From Margaritifera margaritifera (taxonomy: Eukaryota > Mollusca > Bivalvia > Unionida > Margaritiferidae): a DNA stretch of 64,000 nucleotides. Shown piece by piece: positions 48,253 through 59,039 of the stretch. Both the position numbers and the translations under genes were made by a program. A model generated the notes under the pieces. That model was not told the origin of the DNA and made no database searches. It was given only the letters and a program-made list of their open reading frames with translations. The stretch's first letter is position 1; every line of letters begins with the position of its first letter. The stretch lies in contig JAQPZY010001660.1 in the NCBI GenBank assembly GCA_029931535.1, positions 7,324,001 through 7,388,000 on the forward strand, in the 5' to 3' direction.

Positions 48253-48555
48253 TTTAAGAATAAAACTTCATATTTTGCAGGATTCATGATGTCATGAAAC
48301 TTGAAAATTGAGTATACACTTTGCATCATCCAGTTCTTATAATTAGAAACAGTAATAAAAATGAAAAAAAGAAAATCTCTAGAAATAAACAACAGAACTT
48401 TATTTTAACCATTGTTTGCAAATACTTTCAAAGCACACAAGAAGGGCACATGAATACATAAATAGTTTCTTTCTGCTGTTATGAATTAATAACTTCTAGT
48501 TTTCAGCATCACATGATGCAGTTGTAACCATTATAAATGCATGCTACAAGACTTT
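48253..48555 (+). repeat. dispersed 300-bp repeat, copy 2
   Basis: Collinear with 37606-37915 through CTTCATATTTTGCAGGATTC, TTTTAACCATTGTTTGCAAA, CACACAAGAAG and TTAATAACTTCT. A short TATATA run follows. Confidence 0.7.
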
Positions 48556-48699
48556 ATATATATATATATGAATACACACAGTCATGTCATATTAAAGTTT
48601 CCGAGATGGCTGACATGTTTCCTTGAGTAAATATCATACGTAACTTAAGCCTGACATGAAATAAAATATAGAAGAAATTTACTCACAGAGAATGTTCAG

Positions 48700-49620
48700 T
48701 ATTTAGTTATTTGCCCCTCTCCCCCCTCCCAAAAAAAAAAAAACACTGCTCATAATATCCTGGGAATACTGTCATAAAGGTTCTGAATGTAATGTAATGG
48801 GACACCATACCAGACTTCCTTCAACACAGGTATCATCCTTGTAATAAATATCACTTACTCTGTTCTGAACAGAAATTTTCAAAGTTCTCCATATGTTTTC
48901 AACTACATTTAAGTCTGGACTTTGTGGGGGCCATTTCAAAGTGGGGATTTGGTTTGCCCTTTTCTTTCGAGTTGTTGTGCCAGAAGCATGGGGGGGGGGG
49001 GGGCATTATTATCCTGAAAATCCATGGACTTGTAGAGAGTGTTGTTTACAAGAACAGGCCAGTGACCTAAAATGTTAATATATTTTTCAGAGTTTAATAT
49101 TCCCTGACACATAACAGATATCACAGAACTCCTTTCTCTGTCACCATATTAGCCTAGAAACTCGGGAATACAAATTCTTATTAGCTCTCCTCCAAATGAT
49201 AACTTTTGTATTTGCCCCTAATATCACCTTAGACCATTGATGTAACATTTCAGTGAAATCTGGTGATGGGCTTAGCAATGACTTATCTGTTAAATCCTAC
49301 ACAATACAATCTTTTTTGCACTTGTTTGGAAGATTTTGTATGGTAAATTGGTGTTAAAATAGGTTGTCAAGTCATCAAGAGTTTGACTTCTATTTTTGTT
49401 CACCTTGTGAATAAGCAAACGATCTATCCTCATGTTTGTTATTCTACTACACCCAGTTCGCAGCTTGTTTTTTTACAGAACTTCATTCCCCACATCGCTT
49501 CAAAAATTTTGAGATGGTTCTTTGATTTACCAATATCAACACACTAATTTTGTAGCTACTAAACCCTTTTTGAGATAATTTTAAAGTAAATTCTATTGGT
49601 CGGTGGTCATGTTTACCAGA
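48700..49620 (-). mobile_element. Tc1-like transposon remnant
   Basis: Contains a decayed transposase on the - strand (48770-49560). A long G-run (48990-49002) and poly-A (48730-48742) interrupt it. Terminal inverted repeats were not identified, so the borders are approximate. Confidence 0.7.
48770..49560 (-). pseudogene. Tc1-like transposase, broken
   Basis: Reading the - strand from about 49560, fragments appear in the expected order in different frames: TNMRIDRLLIHKVNKNRSQT and DLTTYFNTNLPYKIFQ (helix-turn-helix part), YGDRERSSVISVMCQGI, NSEKYINILGHWPVLV, FQDNNAP and WPPQSPDLNVVENIWRTLK. The final one corresponds to the third catalytic acidic residue region of the DDE/DDD fold. FQDNNAP shows the second catalytic Asp neighbourhood. 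Frameshifts, several stops and a G-tract in the middle make it inactive. Confidence 0.85.
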
Positions 49621-50034
49621 CCACAGACTTTATGTAAAAGGTATTGTGACACTGTGGTAGGTGATTGACATCACATAAAATATAAACGTAAACTTTATGA
49701 CAACTCTTTCTAGGAGATTTTCTTCTATTGTAATATATTAGTGTAGCTAGTTAAAAATGTTTTGATAATTGAAGTTCAATTTAAACATTTTTGTGTGTAT
49801 TGTAAAGGATGGGTGGATGACAGATCAGATTGAAAGAGAGCGCATGCAAGTTTGAATGTTAAGATTTTATATTAGATAATTAATAATACATTGTGTTGTC
49901 ATTGTCATATCCCTATGTTGGATGAAAGACATACTCCACAGATTTTATCTGTCTACTCTGGGCCGTTCTATTTTTCCACTGTATGGTAAAAATCATGAGG
50001 CAAACTTTTTGGCTTGATTTCCTGGGCATGCATG

Positions 50035-50114
<80 letters not shown>

Positions 50115-50837
50115 CACATATTAAACCTCATGACATCACAAATGACATCGTGACTCTATATAAGGCAAGGGAGTAGTGACCTACATATTCTAAATGTATT
50201 CCAAAATCATTTCACTAAACTGTTGTGCATTTTTGTCAAATAAAATCAGTATGTTTCGGCATGTGATGAACATCGTCTTAAATTTGTACTCATTCCAAAG
50301 GAAATTTATGAAATGAGCAGAACAATGTCATTTGAGATGAACATTCTTGTAAGAGCCTCTATTTACGATGGAAAATCGTGGTCTATGCTGTTTGCGGTTG
50401 TATGCACATTATATATGAATTAATATATGTATATATATATTTTCCTGAACACTGGCTGATATAATAGATTTGAATAAAATGTATCAGTGAAAAAAGATGA
50501 ACAAATATTTACATGTAAATTGAAATATGAGAACATGATTTGAATGCTTTTGGAACATCCATATGTTAAAAACACAAATGTACATTATACATGTATTAAT
50601 GATAGTATGCATGGAGTATATTGCTTTCTTCAACTTTAGCATCTGATACTTCTCCATAAACTTTGCATTTATTCTAAATTAAATGAAACTAATCAAACAT
50701 GATTTTGTTTTTTGCTTTCTATGTTTTTTTTTCAATATCCTTGAAATAATTAGCAATTTTGTTATCAAGTTGGAGAACAGAGTCTGCACAAAACATACCC
50801 ATCTGAGCCCAGTTGTCACATAACATTTTTAGCAGAA
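49621..50837. other. non-coding stretch with (AT)n
   Basis: AT-rich. It has an (AT)n array at 50038-50111 and a short fragment resembling a DH MITE arm (GGTCTATGCTGTTTGCGGTT at about 50381). No gene is seen. Confidence 0.5.
50038..50111. repeat. (AT)n microsatellite, about 37 copies
   Basis: Uninterrupted AT dinucleotides. Confidence 0.97.
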
Positions 50838-50839
50838 AA

Positions 50840-51155
50840 TATTAACACAAACCTGAAGTTGCAAATGTTAGTAGTCAACAACACATACCTGAAGTTGAAA
50901 ATGTTAGTAGTCAACAACACAAACCTGAAGTTGCAAATGTTAGTACTCAACAACACAAACCTGAAGTTGCAAGTGTTAGTACTCAACAACACAAACCTGA
51001 AGTTGCAAATGTTAGTAGTCAACAACACAAACCTGAAGTTGCAAATGTTAGTAGTCAGCAACACAAACCTGAAGTTGCAAGTGTTGGTATTCAACAACAC
51101 AAACCTGAAGTTGCAAATGTTAGTAGTCGACAACACAAACCTGAAGGCACAAGTC
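50840..51155. repeat. 36-bp minisatellite, about 9 copies
   Basis: The unit is ACAACACAAACCTGAAGTTG followed by CAAATGTTAGTAGTCA. As 36 is a multiple of three, both strands stay open through the array (12-residue repeats such as LVVNNTNLKLQM). There is no flanking gene structure, so coding is doubtful. Confidence 0.93.
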
Positions 51156-51360
51156 AACCAATTTAGAAGATTAAGAGGCACTTTCCATATTTTTTCGTCC
51201 TTCCAAAAATAAACCTTTGAATACTGTCTTGTTTAGAATAGTTTATAAACATTAGGCATTATTCGAAAAAATAAAAGAATGCAATTTTATAAAATAACTG
51301 TAAAAAAAATTTGAAATATTTTAAATTGGGTCGAACCAACATATTCGTGTATTGCCATCT

Positions 51361-51524
51361 TAGATATGCCAATGTCTTACAGCGTATGCAATTTGCTTTG
51401 TGCTACTTGGCACACATGGCTACAAATACAAACCAAAAGATTTAGATATGCCAATGTCTTACAGCGTATGCAATTTGCTTTGTGCTACTTGGCACACATG
51501 GCTACAAATACAAACCAAAAGATA
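51361..51524. repeat. 82-bp tandem duplication, 2 copies
   Basis: TAGATATGCCAATGTCTTAC ... CACACATGGCTACAAATAC is repeated almost exactly. Confidence 0.92.
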
Positions 51525-52239
51525 CATGGTCCTGCAACATATAGAGCTTTTGAAAAGATAAAAAATGGAAGCAGGAATCAGACAAAGAGCAAAGTGTAGA
51601 ATAAATGTAAGCAAGGAATCAGCCAGTGTGAAACACTCGAGCACAAGATTTGGGACTAATTGTAAAGTGTAGATTTGTCATGTCAGCAGTATTTAATATA
51701 CATGTAGTTGCCTTCACCCCCCATCCCATTCCCTTCCACACAACTTAAATTTTTTTACTTGTAACCCTTTTCACAAGAAAAACAAAAACGAGTACTGTGA
51801 ATGGTACATTATATGCCTGCCCCATATTTAATAGCTCTGTATGTAGATAACTAAAAGTCATTTACAAAGCTTGGTCCATGTATATAATGTAGAGCCAATT
51901 ACTTAACTGAAACTATTTTTATTCTTTCAGTCAATGACCTTGACATTTGACCATTTTACCCCAAAATCAACATTATTTTTCCTTACTCTAAGCGCAAGCT
52001 ATTCATAAAGTTTGGTAACCATAGACAATGGAGAACTTGAGTTACTGTGCAAAAAACATTTTTCTTCTGTCAGTCACTGTTTATTTTTTTGCTTTTGTTG
52101 GTTTTAACAGCACTTTTAACACAATATTGTCACATTGACATACATGTACTTTTCATACTCCATTGAATAGCATCATTCTTTGCATTTACATGTAACTCAG
52201 TTTACTAGACACCATTACATGCATGTATTCACCTTTATC
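51525..52239. other. gene-free stretch
   Basis: AT-rich sequence with a C-rich patch (CACCCCCCATCCCATTCCC near 51716). Nothing else was recognised. Confidence 0.5.
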
Positions 52240-52666
52240 ACTTATATTAGTACCCCTTTATCACTTAAATTAGTACCCCTTTATCACTTATATTAGTACC
52301 CCTTTATCACTTATATTAGTACCCCTTTATCACTTAAATTAGTACCCCTTTATCACTTATATTAGTACCCCTTTATCACTTAAATTAGTACCCCTTTATC
52401 ACTTAAATTAGTACCCCTTTATCACTTATATTAGTACCCCTTTATCACTTAAATTAGTACCCCTTTATCACTTATATTAGTACCCCTTTATCACTTAAAT
52501 TAGTACCCCTTTATCACTTATATTAGTACCCCTTTATCACTTTAATTAGTACCCCTTTATCACTTAAATTAGTACCCCTTTATCACTTATATTAGTACCC
52601 CTTTATCACTTAAATTAGTACCCCTTTATCACTTATATTAGTACCCCTTTATCACTTATATTAGTA
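52240..52666. repeat. 22-bp minisatellite, about 19 copies
   Basis: The unit is CCCCTTTATCACTTAAATTA + GTA. Two variants (TTATATTAG and TTAAATTAG) are interleaved along the array, roughly alternating. Confidence 0.95.
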
Positions 52667-53127
52667 CCTATAAAAAGTAAATAATGATTGTGGTTGTAAT
52701 GACCCACATTTCTTGCTAAACTGGCTGTGCCAAGTTTATGGACTATGTACCACTAAAGCAGACAATACATAGCATCCACTAAATTTTCTCTTGCTTCATA
52801 CTTAAAGCAGAGCAACACATTTTTATGAATTATAAGTGTGAAAAAAAGACAAAATCTTTAATTTGGATTGATTTCACAAATGGGAAACAGTAACTGCCCT
52901 TTTGTGCAACATTTCACTCGTATCCTCTCTTGGGACATTTCTTAAGTACCAATGTTATTCTTGTTTATAGACGAGATTTACAGAAACTACCCATCATAGA
53001 CGATCAATTTAGTATCATTTGAATCGGACAATAAGGAAGATGTAGATTCTATTTCAATGGGTCCATTATATTTCTCATTAAGGCTTTGTAAAAATGCACA
53101 ATTTTCAGGCAAATAAGATTGGTAAAA
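52667..53127. other. gene-free stretch with one uncertain reading frame
   Basis: AT-rich. An antisense frame of about 60 codons (52987-53178) ends ESTSSLLSDSNDTKLIVYDG, which looks protein-like, but no splice acceptor or neighbouring exon was found. Confidence 0.4.
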
Positions 53128-53457
53128 GTAAGAAATCATTGTATTTGAAAACAAAACGTATATCTTTGTATGAAACATTTATTCTATATTGCCAGTAAGA
53201 AATCATTGTATTTGAAAACAAAACATATATCTTTGTATGAAACATTTATTCTATATTGCCAGTTTGGGGTCAACAGATGCCCCTTGTAAAATCAAAATCT
53301 GGTTGTGCTATATACTTCCAGTGTGTACTAATAAGACTTGAAACTATAACTTCTAAATAACTTATTTTCTTTGAATTAGTTATTTTACAAAGGATAAACT
53401 GGCAATCTAGAAAAAATGTTGCATGGAAAGATATGTTTTGTTTTCAAATACAATGAT
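53128..53457. repeat. three-arm repeat: direct 67-bp duplication plus inverted copy
   Basis: Two adjacent direct copies of a 67-bp unit (AATCATTGTATTTGAAAACA ... CTATATTGCCAGT) lie at 53128-53263. A reverse-complement copy (AACTGGCAATCTAG ... TTTTCAAATACAATGAT) lies at 53396-53457. The middle copy and the inverted copy could form a 65-bp stem with a 130-bp loop. Confidence 0.85.
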
Positions 53458-53774
53458 AATGCAATAAAGCTCCGAGGTTCAGAGATGCTGTCGGGTCGTG
53501 AATTGCGCAAATTTGTACAAATTTGCATACTTGGAAAGCAGTGATGCGCAAGAACTCCCACAAATTAGTTTAGAGTCACGCATATAAAATGTACTCTGTG
53601 CAGTATACAATTTTTTTAAACTGTTGACCCTTAAAGTGGTTGTCTTGACATCTGTCTTTTTTCAAGTAGGCTACTGTTTATACTTCTGTGTATTTCAACT
53701 TGACATGAACGGTTGTTAAACTAAATTCGATTTACACAAGCTGAAAAGAAATGGTCCATACTGTGTCACATGTC

Positions 53775-55960
53775 AAACTCAGACTTGGCATTCAAGAAAC
53801 ATTGTCAGCAAATAGGAGATCACGAACAGTCACTTCCTGTAACTTCATCTTCACCTTTAGTCTCCTCAGATTGAACAGCTTGCCATCAGTCCAGAATCTG
53901 ATGTCAATCCCAGTGTCATAGTCATGGATGGCATCAGTAAGCATGGCAGAGAACATCGTACTGAAGAGGGTTGGGACCAACACACTGCCTTGCTTGACTC
54001 CATTGGTGACTGGGAATGGTTCAGATGACTCTTCATTATCCATGACATAAGTGAGCATGCCATAATGGAATTGCTGAACCATCATGATAAATTTCTCTGG
54101 GCAACCAAATTTTGCCATGATCTTCCAAAGGCCTCTCTGCTGACTGTGTCAAAGGCTTTTGTCAGGTCAATGAATGTCATGTACAGGTTGGATTTCTGTT
54201 TCCTGTCATTTCTCCTGGAGTTGATGAGCTGCAAACACAATATCTGTGATCCCTCATCCTTTCCTGAAGCCACACTGACTCTCTGGCAGGAGCCCTTGAT
54301 CGATGTGATGCACAAGACAATTCAGCAGAATTTTGGCAAGGATTTTGCTGGCTATTGACAGCAAGGAGATGCCCCAATGGTTGTCACAGGATTATCTGTT
54401 GCCTTTCCACTTGTTCAAGTGGATGATGGATGCATCCTTGTACTCCTGGAGAATAGTTTCTTGAGTCCACATTAACTGGAAGAGTTCAGTCAGTTTCTGT
54501 GCCATGTGCGAGCCTCCTGCTTTGTAGACTTCTGCTGGTATAACATCTGCTCCAGGTGCTTTGCCATTTGACTGCAGGTCAATTGCTTGAACATTTTCAT
54601 TCAGCATTGGAGGATCAGCAAGTGATATGTTGATTTCCACTTGGAGCAGTCAATCAATTGCCACCTTGCTGATAGATGACTGTTGATTGAGGAAGTTGTT
54701 GAAGTGTTCTGCCCATCTTTAAAGTATCTTTTCTTTGTCAGTGAGCAGCCTGGCGTTTGTTGTCAGCACTTAGTATTGGAGATGTTCCTGATGACTGTGG
54801 CCCATACATTGTCTTCAAAGCATCATAGAAGTTCTTCATGTCATTCCTATCTGCGTAATACTGAATATCATCTGCCTTATTGCTCAGCCATGAGTCTTGC
54901 AACTCTCTGAGTTTGCATTGGACAGACCTCTTGTAATTGTTGAAGGTTGTATTCTTTGATGATAAGGTGCTGTCTTCTAAACAAGCCTTCTGTAACCAAT
55001 GTCTCTCATTCAGATGTCACTGTATTTAACCATAATTCTCATCAAACCAATCTTGATGTTTACGCGTGGTGGGACCGAGGGTTTGGATGCAGTTGAGTAT
55101 ACAGAATCTCTGATGGATACCCAGCTTTCCTCGACATTTTTGGAGTTTATATTGATTGTATTGAGTTGGCTGCACAGTTCTTCAACAAATGCCTGTTTCA
55201 CATTCTCCTGTTTCCATTTGGAGACATTCAGATTTTTGGGCACTTTTTGCCTTGTGGTCATCTGCAAGGCTGAATCCGGATACTGAGCTTGAAGACTATG
55301 AGCCTGTGGTCAGTCCAGCATTCTGCACTTCTCATGGCCTTCGCCACTTGGATATCCTACCTGTCTCTTCTCCTGATGATGACGTAGTCAGTAAGATGCC
55401 AGTGCTTGGAGCATGGGTGGGTGCATCCAAGACATTTTATTGTGGTTTTACAGGTGGAAGACTGTGTTGGTGATTAGGAGGTCATGTTCAGTGCATTTCC
55501 TCAGTAGGAGGAGTCCGTTGTTGTTGCATTTGCCAAATCCATTTTTGCCAATGACACCTGGCCATGTTTAGTGATATGTGCCAACTCTAGCATTAAATTT
55601 ACCAAGGATGATGAGCTTGTCTGCCTTTGATACTTCTGTTATAAGAGACTCCAGGTCTTGATAAAATTTGTCCTCGATTTCATCTGAGTTGGTCATGGTG
55701 GCAGCATGGTGGGTGCATAAGCGCTGATGATAATTGCATATCTTTTTCCAGACAGTGGGAGTCTCATTTGCATTAGTCTGTGATTCATGCCCTTCTACTG
55801 AATGGTCGATGACTGACGTCTGTGTTTATGACTTTGGCTTGAATGTGTTTAGGTTTTCACTGTGGACATTTATCTTTAGCACATACCATATGATTCCAAG
55901 AAGCTGTGTATAAACCGTTAGTCAGAAGGTAATGAAGTTCCCAGGTATCCATTTTTTTTT
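53775..55960 (-). mobile_element. RTE-like LINE, 5'- and 3'-truncated
   Basis: On the - strand the endonuclease part comes first (55900-55270) and then the reverse transcriptase (55000-53790). The element stops just after the catalytic box. It abuts the Polinton on its right. The clade is judged from the RT wording (APGADVIPAEVYKAGG; FPVTNGVKQGSVLVPTLFS), which matches a LINE group often annotated near RTE; this is not certain. Confidence 0.85.
53792..55930 (-). pseudogene. LINE endonuclease-reverse transcriptase, broken
   Basis: Fragments in several frames. Endonuclease: [57 protein letters not shown] and WTDHRLIVFKLSIRIQP. RT: GKAPGADVIPAEVYKAGG, KDASIIHLNKWKGN, LYMTFIDLTKAFDTVSREAF, MAKFGCPEKFIMMVQQFHYG, NGVKQGSVLVPTLFS and LLFADN. 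The catalytic box reads FADN rather than FADD, so the second catalytic Asp is lost, and the thumb region beyond it is missing. At least five frame changes separate the blocks. It is certainly inactive. Confidence 0.9.
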
Positions 55961-56089
55961 CTTTTTCTTCTGCTTCACAGGTAAAAGTCATCAGTTCACA
56001 CCTGACTTTTTCCTTGAAAAATATTTGTCAAGTAAGTAAGTCGATTCATGGGTAGTCTCTGTACTCTGTTGCAAGAAAGCTTCGATGCG

Positions 56090-56233
56090 TTACTCTTCCA
56101 ACTTTTCTTCTCGACTCATCATCAAACATTCGTGTTGTTTCTGACTAGGATGATCGATTTCACATCCATAACAATGTTCTCTGGTCAGGTTTGTGATTCT
56201 TAAATATTCTTCCTGTTCTGACCATCTTGACAT
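56090..56233 (-). CDS. 47-residue Cys/His mini-protein of the Polinton
   Basis: An intact short ORF downstream of the major capsid gene, on the same strand. It starts MSRWSEQEEYLRI and contains C-x2-C-x3-H-x5-H-x-C at residues 21-36 (core GCEIDHPSQKQHE), then CLM, and ends REEKLEE. The Cys/His spacing suggests a small zinc-binding knuckle. A similar small Cys/His protein is, to my recollection, found near the capsid genes of other Polintons. Its function is unknown. It is one of the few frames in this element without a break. Confidence 0.65.
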   Translation of the reverse strand: MSRWSEQEEYLRITNLTREHCYGCEIDHPSQKQHECLMMSREEKLEE

Positions 56234-56346
56234 AACGACTGTCTCTTCTTAACTTGTGGTTTCTGACTTGTGGTTGTTCTGGATATTTTTAAAAAGCATC
56301 CTCTTCGCCTATTTCCATAGGTTCTTCGTGTAACATATTTTCTTTT

Positions 56347-57642
56347 CTAATAGTCTAGGATCACTTCTCCCAAACTGTTGATTTCCAGAGTATTGTCAAA
56401 TTCTGCATAAAAGATGGCGTTCACTGTGTTGGCCAGAGCTACTGCAAACTTAAATTCCCTACAAAGCTGGCCCGATTTTATAGGTGGAAATGTCCGTCCT
56501 TGCTGCCTTGGTCTGGAGTGAAATAAAATCCCCAAAAAGCAAATCCTCCTGCATAATCTTCGTACGAAATACCGTGGATGCTGTTGGTACCTAACTGTCC
56601 TGTGGCTTCTAACAGTGTTAAGTAAGATGTCAAGTAATGTTTTGGGGCAAAATTAGGTTCAAAAGGTCTAATACGCAACGTCTGACCATCTCGAGTGACT
56701 TCTATTGTGGACTCGTTAAAGTGATGGAACTGGAAAGGATTTTGATCGATGGCTCCGTTGAGGGCTGCATTGCTAACGATGCCAATGAGCAAATGTTTTG
56801 GTAGCTGGCCTTGGAAAACATGATCTTCGATCTTGGATCGGAGTCCAGGGGCAATGGTAAAGGTTTTGACTTACACTTGTCGTAGAGGACTCTTGGCTGT
56901 CGTTCTGCTCACAGTTTCACTAATGTCGTTTCCCATTTTAGGTAAAACCTCCACACGACACATGTAAAGTCTGTCTTCTTCGATGTTCGTTTTGTACTCG
57001 TTAGCCTTTGCCATCAAATGGAACACGGTACTTCTTCGAGTCAGTCTCGGACGTATATCCACTCCATTCAACAGATACTTGTCTTGCAAACACATGTCCA
57101 AATGAAAGCGTTCCATCATTTCTAAACTACATCCTTGTTTGATTTTCTTTCTACGGTCATTAAATACAACATTTGACAGAATCGTCATCTTCTGTCAACT
57201 CTGTGTCGTTGAAGATATCCAAGGTGTCAGGTTTCCATACCACAGAGGCATCCATATGTATGTTCTTTATTTCTTTTCCGTATGTCAAGAGATTTTCGAG
57301 GTACGCTCGGTAAGGGTAAGTATCCATGCTGTTGCTAACTAGTTTGTTTTTCAAGTACAAATCCACTTCGCTGAACAACGAATGCATGGAATTGTTCACG
57401 GAAACCACTCTTGCATCTTCCGCTGGATTCGTATTGTCCGTTTTGAGAACTTTGTCAGGTACAAGTAACTGTTATTCAGATCAATTTAATCTTCGGTTTG
57501 TCCTTTGATTTCGGATTTGATAGGTGCTAAAGTGGTCACAGACGACAGGATGAAATTCTACCCATTGGGATTCTTGCATTGTCAGTGGCATGGCAAACAG
57601 ATCGAGTTCTGAATTGGAACATGCGCAAGAATCTCGGTGCAT
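56347..57642 (-). pseudogene. Polinton major capsid protein (double jelly-roll), broken
   Basis: Would form the hexon-like capsomer. It starts at ATG 57642. The N-terminal block NSELDLFAMPL ... SQWVEFHPVV is typical of Polinton major capsid proteins (the family annotated as F54H12.2-like). It is followed by VNNSMHSLFSEVDLYL, YPYRAYLENLLTYGKE and WKPDTLDIF. In the centre come FHLDMCLQDKYLLNGVDI and EDRLYMCRVEVLPK. The C-terminal part has YEDYAGGFAFWGFYFTPDQG and AIFYAEFDNTLEI, ending at the stop at 56347. The blocks lie in at least four frames with stops near 57490, 57160, 56870 and 56500. Order and length (about 430 codons) are complete, so it was lost by point decay, not deletion. Confidence 0.9.
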
Positions 57643-57826
57643 CGTTTTTTCCTTCTTTTTCAGTTTGCAAAAACGTCCAATTCTCTGACCGCTGCTGTTC
57701 TTGTTTTCTTATTCTTTTTCTGAATGTGTTTATGAGATATGAAGCGGTTTCGACGTTTCTTTCTGCATCGTCCTTGCTGTGGCGTAGAGGAAGAAGTAAT
57801 GCCTTGGGTAGAAGTGTGATGCGAAT
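57643..57826 (-). other. short gap between core-like and major capsid genes
   Basis: No start-to-stop frame of its own. An antisense frame on the + strand (57579-57956) is a shadow. It probably holds the decayed C-terminus of the upstream core-like gene. Confidence 0.4.
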
Positions 57827-58102
57827 TTATAGGAGTGTCTCAGCGACCCAAAAGTCCTTTTCCAGTGTGAAGCAACACATTTTGCCTGCTTTCATGAAGG
57901 CTTCTTTTGGACTTTGTTGGTCGATGAGGATGTTTTGGAGAAATTCTCTTCCTTGAGTCAAAATTGGATCTTTTAAAGCATGCAATCCTAGAGTCACCGT
58001 CCGTTTTAAGATGGATACTACCGCACGAAAAGCTGATTTTAATATATCTTCTAGACCATGTCCTCGTCGTCGAGCGACTCCTTTATGGTACACAGGATAC
58101 AT
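57827..58102 (-). CDS. Polinton core/pX-like small basic protein
   Basis: A 91-codon frame starting MYPVYHKGVARRRGHGLEDI, followed by the hydrophobic/basic helix AFRAVVSILKRTVTLGLHAL and then KDPILTQGREFLQNILID. A Gly-Leu motif after a basic patch followed by an amphipathic helix resembles the small core or membrane-active proteins of adenovirus-like elements (pX or pVI type). It lies between the penton-like and major capsid genes, as in related elements. The C-terminal part (FTLEKDFWVAETLL) looks out of register, so the original frame probably shifted there. The functional name is an inference from position and composition. Confidence 0.6.
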   Translation of the reverse strand: MYPVYHKGVARRRGHGLEDILKSAFRAVVSILKRTVTLGLHALKDPILTQGREFLQNILIDQQSPKEAFMKAGKMCCFTLEKDFWVAETLL

Positions 58103-58123
58103 CTGTTTTTATTCACTGAAGAA

Positions 58124-59012
58124 TCATTTTTGAAAATGTAGTTTCACCGTGACTTTTCCTTTCGAGAATATAATCTTTTGTCCAAGATCTCCTTTTATAC
58201 TAATACTGACATTGTCAAAATACGATTTACTGACAGGAAGATAATGAAGATGTACAAATTCTCGATTAAGGCGATACGTATTTCCTCCTTCATTGTAAAT
58301 AGCGATGGGAGAATCCACTTTGAAAGGAATTACTCTCAGTAACGGAACGGCTGTGTTTCCCACCACGTTGTACTCGATGACATCCGAGTACACAAACATC
58401 AAATTCAGTCCTTCGTTCAATTAGACAGGGTAGCTGTAGAATCGATCGTTGTTGTAAATGTCTTTAATAGGAACGAGAACGGTGTATCCACCGAGTATAT
58501 CAAACAAACCAAAACAAAAAGTAATGGTTATCGTTATCGTTCTGCCGTCAGAAAAATGCATTTTAAGACGATGAGAAATTTTATGGTACTCTATCTGTAC
58601 ACTTTGGAGTTTTCTCCAGTGCTTTGCCAAACTGATCGCTGAGAATAGCTGAAATCGTTTCGACGAGATGTTGAGCAATAAAAAAAATAGCCTAGAGGAA
58701 TTCTCATGGTATAGGTGGTCAATTGATGATTTCTTGGTGATGCCTTTTTGAATTCATAAAAGCCAGGATCATTTTTATCCAATTGTTCTTGAACTTGTTC
58801 GTTCAGGATATCGACGATGAAAGTGTTTTGACCCGTGTTAATATTCAGGACTTGAGTAGGATGAATGATTTGTACCAAAGCTACTTCCAATGAGCTTCGT
58901 GATCCAGTTGTATGGCTTGAGGTAATTTGGCCATGAAACAACATAAGGTGTTGTTAGGAAATACATCCATAGAACTGTCACTTAGCAATATTAAATAAAA
59001 TTGGTTTTTCAT
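58124..59012 (-). pseudogene. Polinton minor capsid (penton-like) protein, broken
   Basis: Would form the single jelly-roll vertex protein. It starts at ATG 59012 (MKNQFYLILLSDSSMDVFPN). The frame shifts after AIQLDHEAHWK, continues as VALVQIIHPTQVLNINTG and LTTYTMRIPLGYFF, shifts again, and continues as KLQSVQIEYHKISHRLKMHF and FDILGGYTVLV. It meets an in-frame TAA at 58421-58423 and goes on as LNLMFVYSDVIEYNVVGNT, VPLLRVIPF and FSKGKVTVKLHFQK to 58124. The order of the blocks (N-terminal FPNNTL, central strand-rich part, C-terminal VPLLR...KVTVKLHF) is that of Polinton minor capsid proteins. It has at least two frameshifts and one stop. Confidence 0.85.
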
Positions 59013-59039
59013 AGTTCAATGGTTCTTGTTTCCGAGGAG

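Noticed and set aside
57579..57956. 125-codon + strand frame inside the Polinton
   Set aside because: Antisense shadow of the capsid/core-like region; all recognisable motifs are on the - strand.
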